From contig NZ_JOJM01000002.1 in NCBI RefSeq assembly GCF_000720325.1, positions 186,001-250,000 of the forward strand: a stretch of DNA of 64,000 bases. The letters run 5' to 3'. The DNA comes from Streptomyces sp. NRRL B-1347. GTDB taxonomy: Bacteria; Actinomycetota; Actinomycetes; Streptomycetales; Streptomycetaceae. The translations under genes were made by a program, and so were the position numbers. Positions 18,284-25,684 of this stretch are shown piece after piece (within the stretch, counting starts at the first letter, position 1; the number at the start of each line of letters is the position of its first letter). A model generated the notes under the pieces. It was given only the letters and a program-made list of their open reading frames with translations, searched no databases and was not told where the DNA came from.

Positions 18284-19234
18284 TCAGACCTCGAAGAGGT
18301 CGGCGCCGCCGCCGAGGCCGTCCAGTTCGTTCGCGTCGATGGTCCGGGCCGCGGGCGGTGCCTTCGCCTCGACCGGCTCGTCGTAGTCGGACAGGCGCAT
18401 GGTCATGCGGTCGCCGCCGCGCTCCTCCAGCTCCATGCCGATCAGGTACGGCTTGCCCTGGGCCGCGACGTACACGGTGGTGTCCGTGCCGTCCTGCCGC
18501 TCCACCAGCGGGATGACCTGGCGGCCGTAGCGCCACGTGGACTCCTGGGCGCGGATGGTCGTGGTGCCGGCCACCCCGTCGAAGTTGCCGATCACCTCGT
18601 CCAGGTCGCACTGCGCCGACGGCATCACGCGCTTGCCCGAACTGCCGTCGCCGGTCGGGAACTTCACGTACTTCCCGCGCAGCATCCCGATGCGCCGCTC
18701 CATCTGCGCGGCGAATTGGGGGCCGCGCTGCCGGGCGAGGGAGCTCAGCGTGTCGAGGGAGGAGTCCTGGAAGCGCACGTACGTCGCGCGCCCCTTCACC
18801 ATGATCATGTCGCCGCGCATGATGCCCTGCTCGACCGTGCCGGTGCAGTTGCTCTCCCGGTCGACGTGCAGCGTCACCTCCTGGCGCCGCGCGGCGCCGG
18901 CCGCCGCGGACCCCTTGGTCTGGACGAGGTTGATCCGCATCGAGTGCGTCGCCTTCATCAGGTCCACGGCCCGCTGGGTGAGCTGCTGGCCGCGCGCCTC
19001 GTCGCGGGGCAGCTCCTTCTCGAACGTGCCGCCGCTCAGCCGCACCGGCTTCCGCTCGCCGCCGCAGGCCGCCGTGGCCGACACGAGCGAACCGGCCACG
19101 AGCGCGACGGCCGCGGCCCGCGCCCACCGGCGGCACGCGCCGCCCCGAGCCCCGCGCTCCGTCCTCAGCCCCACAGTTCCCACCGTCTCCGCCCCGCTCT
19201 GCCCGCGCGTCCACGCGCCCGTCGGACTTTTCAT
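18284..19234 (-). CDS. LppX/LprG-like lipoprotein of unknown ligand
   Basis: 316 residues. A long N-terminus leads to a lipoprotein signal (AAAVALVAGSLVSATAACGG, lipobox cysteine followed by GG). The mature part resembles secreted Streptomyces lipoproteins with an LppX/LolA-like beta-sheet cup: VDLMKATHSMRINLVQT, RQEVTLHVDRESNCTG and a C-terminal strand pair YVAAQGKPYLIGMELEE. It would sit on the outer face of the membrane and may bind a lipid or report to the neighbouring ECF sigma system. ATG 19234 has only a weak GAGAAA site; a GTG about 27 codons later would give a more normal signal length. Confidence 0.7.
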   Translation of the reverse strand: MKSPTGAWTRGQSGAETVGTVGLRTERGARGGACRRWARAAAVALVAGSLVSATAACGGERKPVRLSGGTFEKELPRDEARGQQLTQRAVDLMKATHSMRINLVQTKGSAAAGAARRQEVTLHVDRESNCTGTVEQGIMRGDMIMVKGRATYVRFQDSSLDTLSSLARQRGPQFAAQMERRIGMLRGKYVKFPTGDGSSGKRVMPSAQCDLDEVIGNFDGVAGTTTIRAQESTWRYGRQVIPLVERQDGTDTTVYVAAQGKPYLIGMELEERGGDRMTMRLSDYDEPVEAKAPPAARTIDANELDGLGGGADLFEV

Positions 19235-19415
19235 ACGTTTCTCATGAACACTGCGCACAGCACCGCGCGGATGTCACATCCCCGGAGTGCGGGATACATC
19301 ACGCGCCGTTTCCCACCACCCCGTACAACCCTCAGCGCCCCCCGTAAGTCTTACGGACTCGTTGATTCACCGGGAGTTCGCTCAGGAGCTCAGGAGTTCT
19401 CAAGGGGTGGGGTAC

Positions 19416-20813
19416 GTGACCCTCAAGCACAAGGCCTGGCTCGCCGTGGGCAGCGTCGTCCTCGGCGGCGCCGCCGTCAGCGGCACGGGAGCGGTGGCCC
19501 ACGCGGCCACCGGCACCGCGGACAGCGCCGCGGACCTGGTGGCGGGCGCGCCACGCGCGGGCGGCACGGGCGCCCTGAGCGTCGTGCCGGGCGCGGCGGG
19601 CGGCCCCGACGCGACCGCGCGCAAGAACCTCACGCAGTCGAGCCCCGGCGTCCCCGGCCTGGACGAGCCGGGCGACGAGTGGGGCGCCGCCACCGCCCGC
19701 GGCGACCTGAACGGCGACGGCCACGCGGACCTCGTCATCGGCGCGCCCGGCGAGGACGACACCGCGGGCCACAAGGACCGCGGCGCCGTCACGATGCTGT
19801 ACGGCCCTGCCTTCACCTCGGGCACGGACATGCAGCTGTCGGAGGACTTCGCGTACGGCGGCGCGCGGTTCGGCTCCGCGGTGGCCGTCGGCGACTTCAA
19901 CAAGGACGGCAAGGCGGACGTGTTCGCGGCGTCCACCGGGACGGGCGGCAGCTGGGCCGCGCGGTTCTCGGCGGACCACGAGGCGGCGGGCACGATCACC
20001 TCAGCCGAGCAGGCGATCTCCTTCCCGGCCGCCGCGTCCGGCGACTTCAACCACGACGGGTACGCGGACGTCGCCCTCACCTACCGGGACACGGCCGGCC
20101 AGGCCAAGGCCGTCTGGTTCCGCGGCACCCGCTCGGGCCTCAGCCGCGTCGGCCAGCTCGCCACCCGCGGCGGCCGCTCGGTCGCCGCGGCCGACGTGAA
20201 CGGAGACGGCTACGACGACCTGGTCGTCGGCCAGCCCTACACCTCCGAGTCCGGCGCGCACGCGGGCGGCCAGGTCACCGTCGTCAACGGCGGCTCCGGC
20301 GGCCTCACGAGCACGGGCGCGCGGACGGTCCACCAGGCCACGGCGGGCGTGCCCGGCGCGGCCGAGGCGGGCGACGCGATGGGCTGGTCGGTCGCGGCGG
20401 CCGACGTGGACGGCGACGGCTGCGCGGACGTCCTCACCGGCGCCCCCGGCGAGGACATCACGCGCGCGGGCAAGGCCCGTACGGACGCGGGCACGTCGCT
20501 GCTCCTCAAGGGCTCGCGCGCGGGCCTGACCGGCGCGGGAGCGCTGGCCGTCAGCCAGGACGAGCCGGACGTCCCCGGTGTCACGGAGACCGGTGACCGG
20601 CTGGGCTCGTCGGTCACGCTCGCCGACTTCGACGGGAACGGCCGTCCCGACCTCGCGATCGGTGCCGAGGGCGAGGACAAGGGGGACGGGACGGTGCTTC
20701 AGCTGGATACCGGGGCCGACGGTACTGTCCTGCGGACCAGCGGGGTGTACTACGCGCGGGCTCAGCTCGGGACTCCTGCGGGGGCTCGCCTTGGGCAGGT
20801 GCTCGCGCCGTAG
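19416..20813 (+). CDS. Secreted FG-GAP repeat protein
   Basis: 465 residues. Signal peptide 1-33 (KAWLAVGSVVLGGAAVSG, cut after AHA). Six FG-GAP units with Asp-rich loops are visible: DLNGDGHADLVIGAPGED, DFNKDGKADVFAAST, DFNHDGYADVALTYRD, DVNGDGYDDLVVGQPY, DVDGDGCADVLTGAPGED and DFDGNGRPDLAIGAEGED. This predicts a calcium-binding beta-propeller outside the cell. GTG 19416 follows GGGGTGGGGTAC, nearly the same leader as in the paralogue at 1907-3466. GTG 19407 is an in-frame alternative. Divergent from the lipoprotein gene. Confidence 0.85.
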   Translation: MTLKHKAWLAVGSVVLGGAAVSGTGAVAHAATGTADSAADLVAGAPRAGGTGALSVVPGAAGGPDATARKNLTQSSPGVPGLDEPGDEWGAATARGDLNGDGHADLVIGAPGEDDTAGHKDRGAVTMLYGPAFTSGTDMQLSEDFAYGGARFGSAVAVGDFNKDGKADVFAASTGTGGSWAARFSADHEAAGTITSAEQAISFPAAASGDFNHDGYADVALTYRDTAGQAKAVWFRGTRSGLSRVGQLATRGGRSVAAADVNGDGYDDLVVGQPYTSESGAHAGGQVTVVNGGSGGLTSTGARTVHQATAGVPGAAEAGDAMGWSVAAADVDGDGCADVLTGAPGEDITRAGKARTDAGTSLLLKGSRAGLTGAGALAVSQDEPDVPGVTETGDRLGSSVTLADFDGNGRPDLAIGAEGEDKGDGTVLQLDTGADGTVLRTSGVYYARAQLGTPAGARLGQVLAP

Positions 20814-20836
20814 GGGCTTGTGCCGTGCTCGTCTGC

Positions 20837-20884
20837 GGGTGCGGTGTGGTTGCTCGCGCAGTTCCCCGCGCCCCTTAAGGGGCG
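20837..20884. repeat. Dispersed repeat ending in CGCCCCTTAAGGGGCG palindrome
   Basis: GCGCAGTTCCCCGCGCCCC leads into the perfect 16 bp palindrome CGCCCCTTAAGGGGCG (20869-20884). I recognise this unit as frequent between Streptomyces genes. It lies between convergent genes and can act as a two-way terminator. Confidence 0.7.
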
Positions 20885-20891
20885 ATCCCCC

Positions 20892-21437
20892 TTACGGCGC
20901 GGTCCTCGCGCGGCGTGAGACCACCGCGCGCAGCACCCTGCGGCCCTCCGTCGACACGTCGAGCACCTGGCGCAGGCCGCCGCCGGGGGCGCTCGCGCCG
21001 AGGAGTTCCAGGACGCGTATCTGGCGGCGCAGCTCGGCGGCGACCAGCGGTGCCACGCCCTCGCCCGTGGCGTCGAGGAGGCGGTGGATCTGGAGCGCGG
21101 CGGCGGAGCAGCCGTCGGCCCAGGTCCGCAGCGCGCCCGCGGTGCGCTCGGCGGGGGCGGCGGCGAGCATCCGCCGGGCGAGCACCGCCGCCGGATCCGC
21201 GGCGGCATCTGCGGCCTCTGCGGGTTCGAGGGCCTGCCGCACCCCGGCGAGCGCCCCGCCCCACGCCGTGCCCTCCGCGAGGTTCGCCCACAGCGGCCTG
21301 AGGACCTGTTCGTCGACGCCGGAGCCGAACAGCGGCACACACCGGTCGAGGCAGGCGAGCCCGCTCGCGGCGAGACCCGTCTCATCGGCCTGGGCGATCA
21401 GCTCGACCAAGCTCGCACGTGACTCTTCTGGCTTCAC
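20892..21437 (-). CDS. Conserved protein of unknown function
   Basis: 181 residues, Ala/Leu-rich, almost all helical by composition, no signal or membrane span. No domain recognised. GTG 21437 has AAGGG five bases upstream. It follows the 170-residue gene on the same strand by 65 bases, and the two are probably one operon. Confidence 0.65.
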   Translation of the reverse strand: MKPEESRASLVELIAQADETGLAASGLACLDRCVPLFGSGVDEQVLRPLWANLAEGTAWGGALAGVRQALEPAEAADAAADPAAVLARRMLAAAPAERTAGALRTWADGCSAAALQIHRLLDATGEGVAPLVAAELRRQIRVLELLGASAPGGGLRQVLDVSTEGRRVLRAVVSRRARTAP

Positions 21438-21502
21438 ATGCCCTTACAGCGTCCGACGGCCCGTTTCCGTCACTGCGGCCGAAAAGCACTGGCGGGCAGG
21501 GC

Positions 21503-22015
21503 CTACTGCGGCAGCACCCCGAGCCGGTCGAGGAACCGGAAGAACAGCTGCTCCGCGGACGGCTCGGGGTCTGCGCGGAGCACGTCGAGGAGCGCCGTGG
21601 AGCGCGCCCGGCGGCCCGCCTCGGCCGCCCAGGCGACGGCGCGCTCGGCGGCGTCGCGCGGCTCCAGGAAGTAGTCGTCGACGGTCAGCTCGGCGGCGGC
21701 CAGGTACCCGGCCATCGCGGCGCGCGCCAGGCACGTCGTCCACGCGCCGCTCTCCGGCGCGGCCGCCTCGACGACGACGCAGTCGCTGTCCATCACGTAG
21801 CCGAAGAGGGCGGGCGCGCCGGTCTCGGCCGCCAGCGTGTTCATGTTCCCGACGTCCCTGGCCTCCTCGGTGGCCTTGCTCGGGCACTCCCACACCTGCC
21901 AGCCGTCGGGCCGCCGCTCAAGGAGTGCGAGCTCGCCCCGCGCCCCCGCGAGCGCCGTGCACTCCCCCAGCGGGCGCGCGCTCCTTCCCACGACGTAGTA
22001 ACCCCAGTAGCCCAT
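21503..22015 (-). CDS. Conserved protein of unknown function
   Basis: 170 residues, cytoplasmic. It starts MGYWGYYVVGRSARPL and contains PDGWQVWECP and TGAPALFGYVMDSDCVVVEA; it may be a sensor-like or immunity-like alpha/beta protein, but I do not recognise the family. ATG 22015 is chosen over the longer open frame because a G-rich site (GGGGGC) lies 7 bases upstream and coding bias begins there. Upstream partner of the 181-residue gene. Confidence 0.65.
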   Translation of the reverse strand: MGYWGYYVVGRSARPLGECTALAGARGELALLERRPDGWQVWECPSKATEEARDVGNMNTLAAETGAPALFGYVMDSDCVVVEAAAPESGAWTTCLARAAMAGYLAAAELTVDDYFLEPRDAAERAVAWAAEAGRRARSTALLDVLRADPEPSAEQLFFRFLDRLGVLPQ

Positions 22016-22106
22016 CTCCCCGCCCCCGTCGTACTCGCACCGTGCCTGTGCTGCCGTGGCCGCACACCCTAGGCGGCCGCCCTCTTCCCCCCTAGTTGGC
22101 CCGCCG

Positions 22107-22135
22107 GACCGCGTCCTCAAACTCCGGAGGGGGTT
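22107..22135 (+). repeat. Degenerate copy of the dispersed CGTCCTCAAACGCCGG repeat
   Basis: GCGTCCTCAAACTCCGGAGG at 22110-22129, directly past the hexosaminidase stop. One internal substitution and the right half are changed relative to the other copies. Confidence 0.6.
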
Positions 22136-23743
22136 CTAGGCTCCGCCGCCCTCCACCTGCCCCGCAAGCGTCACGAAGTCGCGCCACGGCCTGGCCGGTT
22201 CCCTCGCGTCCCACAGCTTCTGCGCCGTCGCCCGCAGCGGCATCCGGATGCCCCGGGCCACCTGCTCCTGCGTCTGGGCCCCGGCGAGGTCGCACCAGAC
22301 GGCGAAGACGGCGCCGAGTATCCGCTCGTCGTACGCGGGGTCCACCGGCCGGGTGCCGCGCAGGACGCGCGGGGTCCACTGCTCGTAGACGCGCTGTCCG
22401 GTGGGGTAGGCGAAGTCGTTCGGCTCCCCCAGGACGTAGTAGAGGTACTCGTCGTTGTAGTTGACGACGTCACGGCCCTCGCGCAGGTACTCGACGGGCT
22501 CGCGGGCGCCGAGCTCCTTGCCGGTCCAGTACGCGACCTCGACGCGCTCGTCGGCAGCCGTGACGCCGCCGCGGAAGAAGCCGTCGTTCCAGGCCCGGAC
22601 GGACCGCGCAGGGCCGACCGCCCGCGCCCGGTCGTTCAGCCACGCCGTCGCCAGGTCCTGGATCCGGGCGCCGGGGCCGAGCCGCTCGCGCGCGGCCGCG
22701 GCCAGGCGCGGATAGGCCGCCTCCGGGTCGCGGACGACCAGGGCCTGGTACTCGTCCGCGCCGATGTGCCACTGCCTGCCGGGGAACAGTTCGCCGTACT
22801 CGCGCAGCAGGTCGTCGACGATCCGCGCCGCCTTCGGGTTCGCTATGTCCACGGCTCCCCGCGTCGCCACGCCCCGGGTGTCCCGCAGCTGGAGGTCCGG
22901 GTGCGCCTTCAGGACCGCGCCGAGGTGCCCGGGCGAGTCGATCTCCGGTACGACGGTGATGTGCCGGCTCGCGGCGAGGTCGACGATGCGGCGCACCTGC
23001 TCCTTGGTGAGGTGCTCTGCGGACACCACCTCGGGGTGGGACTCCGAGGCGACGCGGAAGGCCTGGTCGTCGGAGAAGTGCAGGCCGAGCTCGTTGTACT
23101 TGAGGTCGCCGAGCTCCTCGACGCGCCGCTCGATCCACTCGGCCGAGAAGTGCTTGCGGGCGATGTCGACCATGAAGCCGCGCCGCGGCTTCGCGGGCGC
23201 GTCCCGCACGACGCCCTCGGGCGCGGCGCCGTCGGCGCGCACGGCCTGCTTGAGGGTGCGGGTGCCGTAGAAGACGCCCGCCTCGGCGGGTGCGGTGACG
23301 CGGACGGTCCGGTCCTTCACGGTGAGCGTGTACGACTCCGGGTTCCGGCCCTTCGCCGCGCGGTCCAGGTCGAGCCGCACGTCGCCGGGGCGCGCCCGCG
23401 CCTCGCCCCCGTACCGAAGCCGCAGCTCACCGGCGAGCAGCCGGGCCTCGTCCCGGAGGCCGGGGTCGCCCACGACCACGCGGCCCCCGGGCCCGGGGCG
23501 CCAGCCGGGGCCGCGTGCGGGGGTGTGCTCGCGCACGGCCGGTATGGTCCGCGGCGCCCGGGACAGGGCGTAGGACCGCGAGGGCTCGGGGGTGGGCTCG
23601 GCGGCCGCGGAGGACGTGGGCGCCCGGCCGCCCCGCCGTCCGCTCCCGCCGTCGCCGTCGCCGTCGGGCCAGGCCACCAGGGCGACGACCACGGCGCCCG
23701 CCGTGACGACGCCCCCGCCCACCAGGGCCGCGCGCCGCATCAC
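22136..23743 (-). CDS. Beta-N-acetylhexosaminidase, GH20
   Basis: 535 residues. An N-terminal membrane segment (AALVGGGVVTAGAVVVALVAW, 5-25) acts as signal or anchor; a Ser/Pro/Glu linker follows. Residues 75-170 are the GH20b-type alpha/beta domain (AGVFYGTRTLKQ), then the catalytic barrel: RRGFMVDIARKHFSAEWI, GLHFSDDQAFR, VPEIDSPGHLGA and WHIGADEYQ, whose Asp330-Glu331 pair is the substrate-assisted catalytic dyad. It releases terminal GlcNAc or GalNAc from chitin, wall fragments or glycoconjugates outside the membrane. GTG 23743 or ATG 23740 starts it. A possible 44-codon open frame ends in TGATG with it. Confidence 0.88.
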   Translation of the reverse strand: MMRRAALVGGGVVTAGAVVVALVAWPDGDGDGGSGRRGGRAPTSSAAAEPTPEPSRSYALSRAPRTIPAVREHTPARGPGWRPGPGGRVVVGDPGLRDEARLLAGELRLRYGGEARARPGDVRLDLDRAAKGRNPESYTLTVKDRTVRVTAPAEAGVFYGTRTLKQAVRADGAAPEGVVRDAPAKPRRGFMVDIARKHFSAEWIERRVEELGDLKYNELGLHFSDDQAFRVASESHPEVVSAEHLTKEQVRRIVDLAASRHITVVPEIDSPGHLGAVLKAHPDLQLRDTRGVATRGAVDIANPKAARIVDDLLREYGELFPGRQWHIGADEYQALVVRDPEAAYPRLAAAARERLGPGARIQDLATAWLNDRARAVGPARSVRAWNDGFFRGGVTAADERVEVAYWTGKELGAREPVEYLREGRDVVNYNDEYLYYVLGEPNDFAYPTGQRVYEQWTPRVLRGTRPVDPAYDERILGAVFAVWCDLAGAQTQEQVARGIRMPLRATAQKLWDAREPARPWRDFVTLAGQVEGGGA

Positions 23744-23874
23744 CGCGGGTCACCCCCCGTCGCACCGGGGACCACCGCGTCGGCACCCGGCACCGCGGGC
23801 CCCGCCGTCCCGACGGCCCACACAGCCCGTATATCCCATACAGCCCGCACAGCCCCGCGTATCAAGGCGTCCAC
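23740..23874 (-). CDS. Possible 44-residue upstream open frame coupled to GH20
   Basis: GTG 23874 opens 44 codons (VDALIRGAVRAVWDIRAVWA at the start) whose TGA overlaps the hexosaminidase ATG (TGATG). TAGCGT ends 6 bases before the GTG and GGAGGA lies directly upstream, so a transcript could begin here and the frame be read. The peptide has no recognised family. It may be a translational leader for the enzyme or chance. Confidence 0.3.
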   Translation of the reverse strand: MDALIRGAVRAVWDIRAVWAVGTAGPAVPGADAVVPGATGGDPR

Positions 23875-24080
23875 TCCTCCACGCTAAGCCCCGTGTCACC
23901 CGCCCCGCCCGTCCACCCGGCGCCGTCAAACTCTCCTATCCGGATGAATTCGCCGCGCCGATTCCGGAGAGCGGACGGACACCTCTCCCGTCACCCCGAT
24001 AGCGTGGCGCCCCGTCACTCACCCGTCTGCACCTCCGCCGAGGAGCCCCCCTGCCGTCGCACCGCGCCATACCGGACCCC
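23875..24080. other. Divergent region before the OHCU-type gene
   Basis: Counted with the tentative upstream frame, 337 bases separate the hexosaminidase and the next gene. The only visible signal is the TAGCGT box serving the minus strand. No other gene seen. Confidence 0.4.
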
Positions 24081-24647
24081 ATGGGATCTCCGGGATCTCC
24101 GGGACCGCTGGAGCCCCTGAACACCGCGCCCGCCGACGAGGTCCAGCGCACCCTCCTGACCTGCTGCGGAAGCAGCCACTGGGCCCGCAGGCTGACCGCC
24201 CACCGGCCCTACCCCGACCTCGACGCGCTGCTCGCCGCCGCCGACGAGGCCGCGTACGACCTGACGCCCGCCGACCTCACCGAGGCCCTGGCCGCCGAGC
24301 CGCTCGAACCGGCCGTGGCGCCGGGCAGCGCCTACACCGCCGCGGCCACCGCCCTGCGCGCCGCCCACGCCGCGTACGAGAGCCGCTTCGGCCACGCCTT
24401 CGTGATCTGCCTGGACGCCACCGCGCCCAGCGAGGCCCTCGACCACCTGCTCGCCTCCCTGCGCGACCGGCTCGGCAACGACCCGGAGGAGGAGCTCGCG
24501 GTGGCCGCGGACGAGCTGCGGCGCGCGGCCCGTGCCCGACTCACCCGACTTGTTCACAACTGGCAGGAAATCTCCGTCCCGCACCCGTCCCGGCAGCCGG
24601 AGCGGCCCCGCGCGACGCGCAGCGATAGCCCGTACGTACCAGTTTGA
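24081..24647 (+). CDS. OHCU decarboxylase-like protein
   Basis: 188 residues, all-helical, cytoplasmic. The block YESRFGHAFVICLDA (about 113-127) is the signature of 2-oxo-4-hydroxy-4-carboxy-5-ureidoimidazoline decarboxylase, which turns OHCU, a product of urate oxidation, into S-allantoin. CCGSSHWARRLTAHRPYPDLDALL near the N-terminus fits the helix with the catalytic His. No urate oxidase, HIU hydrolase or allantoinase gene is nearby, so its pathway partners must lie elsewhere. ATG 24081 has no ribosome site; an in-frame CTG at 24051 with GAGGAG in front is a real alternative start. Confidence 0.7.
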   Translation: MGSPGSPGPLEPLNTAPADEVQRTLLTCCGSSHWARRLTAHRPYPDLDALLAAADEAAYDLTPADLTEALAAEPLEPAVAPGSAYTAAATALRAAHAAYESRFGHAFVICLDATAPSEALDHLLASLRDRLGNDPEEELAVAADELRRAARARLTRLVHNWQEISVPHPSRQPERPRATRSDSPYVPV

Positions 24648-24796
24648 TTGCCTGTTTGATCACACCCGAGGACCCCGGGCAAGCCCACCGACAACTCGTC
24701 GATACGATGACGAGCGGCCGGTGGACCGTACCCGGCCGGGCTCGTCCGACAGAGAAGCCGGCCGACCCCCAATCCCCGCTCCCGGAGGGTTCTTCC

Positions 24797-25177
24797 GTGC
24801 CGGCTGGAACGCTGTACCGCGGCCGGGAAGGAATGTGGTCCTGGGTGGCTCATCGAGTCACCGGCGTCCTCATCTTCTTCTTCCTGTTCGTACATGTCCT
24901 GGACACCGCTCTCGTCCGCGTATCGCCCGAGGCGTACGACGAGGTCGTGGCTACCTACAAGACGCCGATCGTCGCGCTCCTCGAGTACGGCCTGGTCGCC
25001 GCCATCCTCTTCCACGCGCTCAACGGCCTGCGCGTCATCGCCGTCGACTTCTGGTCGAAGGGCCCGCGCTACCAGAAGCAGATGCTCTGGACCGTCGTGG
25101 GCGTCTGGGTCGTCCTGATGGTGGGCGCGCTGTACCCGGTCCTCGGCCACGCCGTCCGTGAACTGTTCGGGAGCTGA
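24797..25177 (+). CDS. sdhC: Succinate dehydrogenase cytochrome b subunit SdhC
   Basis: 126 residues with three membrane spans (VTGVLIFFFLFVHVLDTALV, IVALLEYGLVAAILFHALNG, MLWTVVGVWVVLMVGALYP). The Arg-Val-Thr-Gly entry and the His in LFVHVLD and LFHALNG are the usual heme and quinone region. It anchors the dehydrogenase with SdhD. GTG 24797 is chosen for GGAGG 8 bases upstream and because it matches the usual short N-terminus; the frame stays open to 24644. First gene of sdhCDAB; a TACGAT box at 24703-24708 is a candidate -10. Confidence 0.92.
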   Translation: MPAGTLYRGREGMWSWVAHRVTGVLIFFFLFVHVLDTALVRVSPEAYDEVVATYKTPIVALLEYGLVAAILFHALNGLRVIAVDFWSKGPRYQKQMLWTVVGVWVVLMVGALYPVLGHAVRELFGS

Positions 25178-25185
25178 GGCCAGAC

Positions 25186-25668
25186 ATGTCCGACACCACG
25201 CTTGAGAAGTCCGGAGTGGGCCCCGTCGAGGGTGACTCCCTCTACGACGTCGACAACCCCGCGCCCGTCATCGAGGCCCCCCGCAAGCGCACGTCGAAGA
25301 CGCCGCGCGCCACCCGCGGGAACTTCGAGATGGCCGCGTGGCTGTTCATGCGCCTGTCCGGCGTCGTCCTCGTCGTCCTCGTCATCACGCACCTGCTGAT
25401 CCAGCTGGTGCTCGACGGCGGTGTCTCGAAGATCGGCTTCGCGTTCGTCGCGGGTCGCTGGGCGTCCCCGTTCTGGCAGGTCTGGGACCTGCTGATGCTG
25501 TGGCTCGCCATGCTGCACGGCGCGAACGGCCTGCGCACGGTCATCAACGACTACGCGGAGCGCCCGAACACGCGCCTGTGGCTCAAGGGCCTGCTGTACA
25601 CCGCCACGGTGTTCACCATCCTCCTGGGCACGCTGGTGATCTTCACCTTCGACCCGAACATCCGCTAA
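25186..25668 (+). CDS. sdhD: Succinate dehydrogenase membrane subunit SdhD
   Basis: 160 residues. A 55-residue hydrophilic N-terminus precedes three membrane spans (FMRLSGVVLVVLVITHLLIQ, WDLLMLWLAMLHGANGL, LLYTATVFTILLGTLVIF). The His in ITHLL and in MLHGANGLRTV are the likely heme ligands. It forms the quinone site with SdhC. ATG 25186 lies 8 bases after the sdhC stop, with GAGG inside the gap. Confidence 0.92.
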   Translation: MSDTTLEKSGVGPVEGDSLYDVDNPAPVIEAPRKRTSKTPRATRGNFEMAAWLFMRLSGVVLVVLVITHLLIQLVLDGGVSKIGFAFVAGRWASPFWQVWDLLMLWLAMLHGANGLRTVINDYAERPNTRLWLKGLLYTATVFTILLGTLVIFTFDPNIR

Positions 25669-25684
25669 AGCCGAGGCGACCCCA

